Source: Agromyces cerinus subsp. cerinus
GTDB lineage: Bacteria > Actinomycetota > Actinomycetes > Actinomycetales > Microbacteriaceae
Length of the DNA: 64,000 nucleotides
Assembly: GCF_900142065.1 (NCBI RefSeq)
Contig: NZ_FSRJ01000003.1
Location: 434,001 to 498,000, forward strand
Direction of reading: 5' to 3'
A program made the position numbers and the translations under genes. Below the pieces are notes generated by a model, which ran no database searches, was not told the DNA's origin, and saw only the letters and a list, made by a program, of their open reading frames with translations. Position 1 is the first letter of the stretch. Each line of letters begins with the position of its first letter. Of the stretch, positions 61,452 to 64,000 are shown one piece after another.

Positions 61452-62851
61452 GGGGCCACTGCGTTCGCCGGCACGCCCGACGCCTGCAGCACGAGATCGC
61501 GCACGTTCGCCGCGGGCACGATCTCGCCCGCCGAGGTCCAGAACGGCAGGTTCGCGTCGGAGCACAGCAGCAGCGGGGTGTCGGCGGGGCCGTCGGGCAG
61601 GCGCCCGTGCGTGCCGCGCACGTACGACGGGTCGAGCGGGATCACGTTCATGGCGTACCGCAGGCCGAGCTTCTTCTTCACCAGGCCGAGCCCGGCCTTC
61701 GCCTTCGCGAACGGGTCGGCCGGGTCGAGGAAGAGCTCGGCGGGGTCGTAGCCGGGCTTGCGGTGGATGTCGACGCCGCGCGCGAACTCGGGCGCACGAT
61801 CGTCGTCGAGCCAGTAGTAGTACGTGAACCAGGCTCCGGGCTCGGCGATGACGACGAGCTCGCCAGACCGCTCGTGATCGATGCCGTACCGGGCCTGCTG
61901 TTCTCGGTCGAGCACCTCGTCGACACCGGGCAGCGCCTCGAGGAGCTCACGGGTGCGGTGCAGGTCGGCGGGGTCGGCGACGTACACGTGCGCGACCTGG
62001 TGGTCGGCGACGGCGAATGCCCGCGACGTCCACGGGTCGAGCTGCTCGCGGCCGTCCTGCGTGTAGACCTCGAGCAGGCCCTCGCGTCGGAGGGCGCGGT
62101 TGATGTCGACCGGATGCGTCGCCTCGGCGATGCCGTATTCGGCGACGGCGATCACGGTGACGCCCGCCGCGGCGGCATCGTCGAGCAGTGGCGCGAGCGT
62201 CGCGTCGAGTTCCGCGGCGGCGCGGTCGGCCTCGGGTGCGTTCGGCCCGAAGCGCTGCAGGTCGTAGTCGAGGTGCGGGAGGTAGGCCATCACGAGGTCT
62301 GAGCGCTGCTCGCGCATGACCGTGCGCGTGGCCTCGACGATCCAGCGCGTCGACCTGATCGACGCCGTCGGGCCCCAGTACTGGAAGAGCGGGAACTCGC
62401 CGAGCGCGCCGACGAGTTCGTCGTGCAGCGCGGGCGGGCGCACGTAGGCGTCGGGCGACTTGCGCCCGTCGGCGTGGTAGATCGGGCGCGGGGTGACCGT
62501 GATGTCGGTCGTCGCGCCCATCGCGTACCACCAGCCGATGTTGGCCGCGGTGAACTCGGGCCGGGCTCGGCGCGCGGTCTCCCAGACCTTCTCGCCCTGC
62601 ACGAGGCGGTTGTGCTGGCGCCACAGGTGCACCTCGCCCTGGTCGCGGAAGTACCAGCCGTTGCCGACGATGCCGTGCTGCGCGGGAGCGAGCCCCGTGA
62701 GCAGCGTCGACTGCACGCTGCAGGTCACGGCGGGCAGCACGGTGCCGAGCCTCGTCTGGGCGCCCGAGGCAGCCATGGCGCGGAGCCGCGGCATGTGCGA
62801 GAGCGCGCGCGGGGTCAGGCCGACGACGTCGAGCAGCAGCACGGAGGTCAC
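61448..62851 (-). CDS. nucleotide pyrophosphatase/alkaline phosphatase superfamily enzyme (Ebo-type)
   Basis: A 467-residue metal-dependent phosphodiesterase/phosphatase: the nucleophile Thr is in AVTCSVQSTLLTG and further metal ligands in YLPHLDYDLQ, VAEYGIA and VADHQVAHVYV. The family is often encoded in ebo-type clusters beside a UbiA prenyltransferase. GTG 62851 overlaps the stop of the upstream gene (GTGA). Confidence 0.85.
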   Translation of the reverse strand: MTSVLLLDVVGLTPRALSHMPRLRAMAASGAQTRLGTVLPAVTCSVQSTLLTGLAPAQHGIVGNGWYFRDQGEVHLWRQHNRLVQGEKVWETARRARPEFTAANIGWWYAMGATTDITVTPRPIYHADGRKSPDAYVRPPALHDELVGALGEFPLFQYWGPTASIRSTRWIVEATRTVMREQRSDLVMAYLPHLDYDLQRFGPNAPEADRAAAELDATLAPLLDDAAAAGVTVIAVAEYGIAEATHPVDINRALRREGLLEVYTQDGREQLDPWTSRAFAVADHQVAHVYVADPADLHRTRELLEALPGVDEVLDREQQARYGIDHERSGELVVIAEPGAWFTYYYWLDDDRAPEFARGVDIHRKPGYDPAELFLDPADPFAKAKAGLGLVKKKLGLRYAMNVIPLDPSYVRGTHGRLPDGPADTPLLLCSDANLPFWTSAGEIVPAANVRDLVLQASGVPANAVAP

Positions 62852-63987
62852 GACGCCACCTCCGAGAGCGAGCGGGTGCCGAGCAGCTCGTCGGCCGCCC
62901 AGCGCACCTCGGCGGCGATGCCCGCGACGAGGTCGTCGACGCCGCCCGGCAGCACGCTCCAGGTGTAGGTCTCGACGTCGAGGTGCGCCTCGTCGCCATG
63001 GGGGATGTCGCGGACCGCGTCGACGGCGGCGCGCAGCACCTCGGTCGTCGCCGAGATCGGCGCGGCGGGCGCGAGGTGCAGGGGCACGTGGAAGTGCACC
63101 CGCCACGGGCCGTCGGCCGGGAGGCCGGCGAGCGCCTCGGGCAGGTCGTCGACCGCGAGCACCGTGCCGTCGGGGGAGAGCTCGCGGGTCTGGTGCAGGT
63201 AGCGCTGCTCGACGAAGGCGGCGACCGCCTCGCGGTTCGCCGGGTCGCCGGGATGCTCGACGTGCAGTGCCGCCGACGCCTGCACCTTCACGACCCGGAG
63301 GCCCGCGTCGGCGATCTGCCGCACGGCGGCGGCGGGGTCGGCGAACGAGACGGCCAGGTGGCAGGTGTCGAGGCAGATGCCGATGAACTCGGGGTCGATG
63401 CCCTCGGCCACGCGCGGGGCGAGCCACCGCACGACGTCGTCGACGGTGTCGAGGATGCAGCCGGGCTCGGGCTCGACGGCCAGGCGCACGGTGCGTCCGG
63501 TGGCCTCCCGCAGTGCGCGGAGCTCGCGGGAGACGTGCACGAGCGCCGCGGTCGCGAGCGCGTCGTCGTCGTCGGTCCACGGGTCGCGCCAGCCGAGCGG
63601 CAGCGTCGAGATGCTTCCGGATGCCCCGGCCGGCAGCAGCTCGGCGAGCACGCGTGCGCAGTCGAGCGTGAACGCGGCGCGGCGGGGGTCGGTCCAGTCG
63701 GGCCGGTACACGTCGAGCTTCACCACCTCGGCGTGGAACGCGCTGTACGGGAACGCGTTGATCGTGCGGAGCTCCAGCCCGTTGGCGTCGAGCCGCCCGC
63801 GCAGCAGCTGCCGATCGGCCTCGCTCGACGCGAGCCGATGTGCGAGCTCGGCCGGCAGCCAGAGGCCGACGCCGAGGCGATCGAGGCCGGCCTGCTCGCG
63901 CACCGGCCCGGCGAAGGCATCGAGTTGCTCGAGCACCCCGTCGAGGTCTTCGGCCGGGTGCACGTTGGTGCAGTAGGAGAGTTCCAT
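62848..63987 (-). CDS. EboE-like TIM-barrel protein (xylose isomerase-like)
   Basis: A 379-residue TIM-barrel protein opening with LSYCTNVHPAEDLDGVLEQL and with AVEPEPGCILDT and GICLDTCHLAVSF as metal-site segments. It matches the metabolite-traffic protein EboE of the ebo cluster, best known from cyanobacterial scytonemin precursor export and found also in other bacteria. It overlaps the gene beyond it by one base (TGATG), so the operon continues outside the window. Confidence 0.8.
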   Translation of the reverse strand: MELSYCTNVHPAEDLDGVLEQLDAFAGPVREQAGLDRLGVGLWLPAELAHRLASSEADRQLLRGRLDANGLELRTINAFPYSAFHAEVVKLDVYRPDWTDPRRAAFTLDCARVLAELLPAGASGSISTLPLGWRDPWTDDDDALATAALVHVSRELRALREATGRTVRLAVEPEPGCILDTVDDVVRWLAPRVAEGIDPEFIGICLDTCHLAVSFADPAAAVRQIADAGLRVVKVQASAALHVEHPGDPANREAVAAFVEQRYLHQTRELSPDGTVLAVDDLPEALAGLPADGPWRVHFHVPLHLAPAAPISATTEVLRAAVDAVRDIPHGDEAHLDVETYTWSVLPGGVDDLVAGIAAEVRWAADELLGTRSLSEVAS

Positions 63988-64000
63988 CAGACCCTCGCCC
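63987..64000 (-). CDS. 3' end of an upstream operon gene (truncated by window)
   Basis: On the minus strand TGA (63989-63987) overlaps the ATG of the EboE-like gene in the pattern TGATG, which implies another coding frame ending in Ala-Arg-Val. Only four codons are visible, so the product cannot be told. Confidence 0.35.

Overview
The window is a 64 kb piece of a very GC-rich chromosome. Codon use, the frequent GGATGC/GCATCC words, weak -35 elements, many leaderless starts and the gene families present all point to an actinobacterium of the Microbacteriaceae (Microbacterium/Agromyces-like). About 56 protein genes fill it densely. I saw no rRNA, tRNA, CRISPR array, transposase or phage gene. 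Both ends cut genes: an MFS transporter on the left and an unknown minus-strand gene on the right.

Left part (1-34 kb): carbohydrate and general metabolism with many local regulators. A minus-strand group encodes two ROK regulators, a GPH-type MFS sugar transporter and a type B carboxylesterase. Divergently, a TetR-controlled operon encodes a second MFS transporter, a PAP2 phosphatase and a cytoplasmic GH3 beta-glucosidase. Further on are a DHFR-like reductase with its TetR, a LuxR/TPR regulator, an L-lactate dehydrogenase with an LldR-like GntR regulator and twin operators, an alcohol dehydrogenase, a NYN/LOTUS RNA-binding protein, a DJ-1 protein facing an IclR regulator, an aldo/keto reductase, a membrane alpha/beta hydrolase, a serine hydrolase, a D-2-hydroxyacid dehydrogenase, NADP-glutamate dehydrogenase and a MarR-MFS efflux pair.

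Central part (34.4-52.4 kb): the most interesting region. It looks like a complete D-arabinan (mycobacterial arabinogalactan / lipoarabinomannan) utilisation locus. It has two GH183 (DUF4185) endo-D-arabinanases, one a lipoprotein and one secreted with a carbohydrate-binding module; an ABC sugar importer without its own ATPase; a cytoplasmic GH172 (DUF2961) exo-alpha-D-arabinofuranosidase; a GH116 glycosidase that fits an exo-beta-D-arabinofuranosidase; an L-fucose/D-arabinose isomerase; an FGGY pentulose kinase; and a LacI regulator. Four near-identical palindromes (GAAATCGATTTC) lie at the promoters of all four transcription units and tie them into one regulon. The inferred flow is: outside endo-cleavage, import of oligosaccharides, intracellular exo-cleavage to D-arabinose, isomerisation to D-ribulose, phosphorylation to D-ribulose 5-phosphate, and entry into the pentose phosphate pathway. 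An argS gene and a TetR-VOC pair sit inside the locus without an obvious role in it.

Right part (52.4-64 kb): a lysophospholipase-like hydrolase, histidine phosphatase, a lipoate ligase with its accessory domain at the N-terminus, a TetR-controlled APC permease plus amidohydrolase operon, an orphan DNA methyltransferase, and a minus-strand operon with an EboE-like TIM-barrel protein, an alkaline-phosphatase-superfamily enzyme and isopentenyl diphosphate isomerase. That last operon is probably the end of an Ebo-type gene cluster that continues past the window.

Non-coding structure: several perfect inverted-repeat operators next to cognate regulators, a family of long intergenic palindromes with matching ends, a 16-bp tandem repeat, REP-like elements (one inside a coding region), and a recurring arrangement in which a -10 box lies 5-7 nt before the start codon, suggesting leaderless mRNAs for about 14 genes. 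All functional calls come from reading the sequence; no database search was run.
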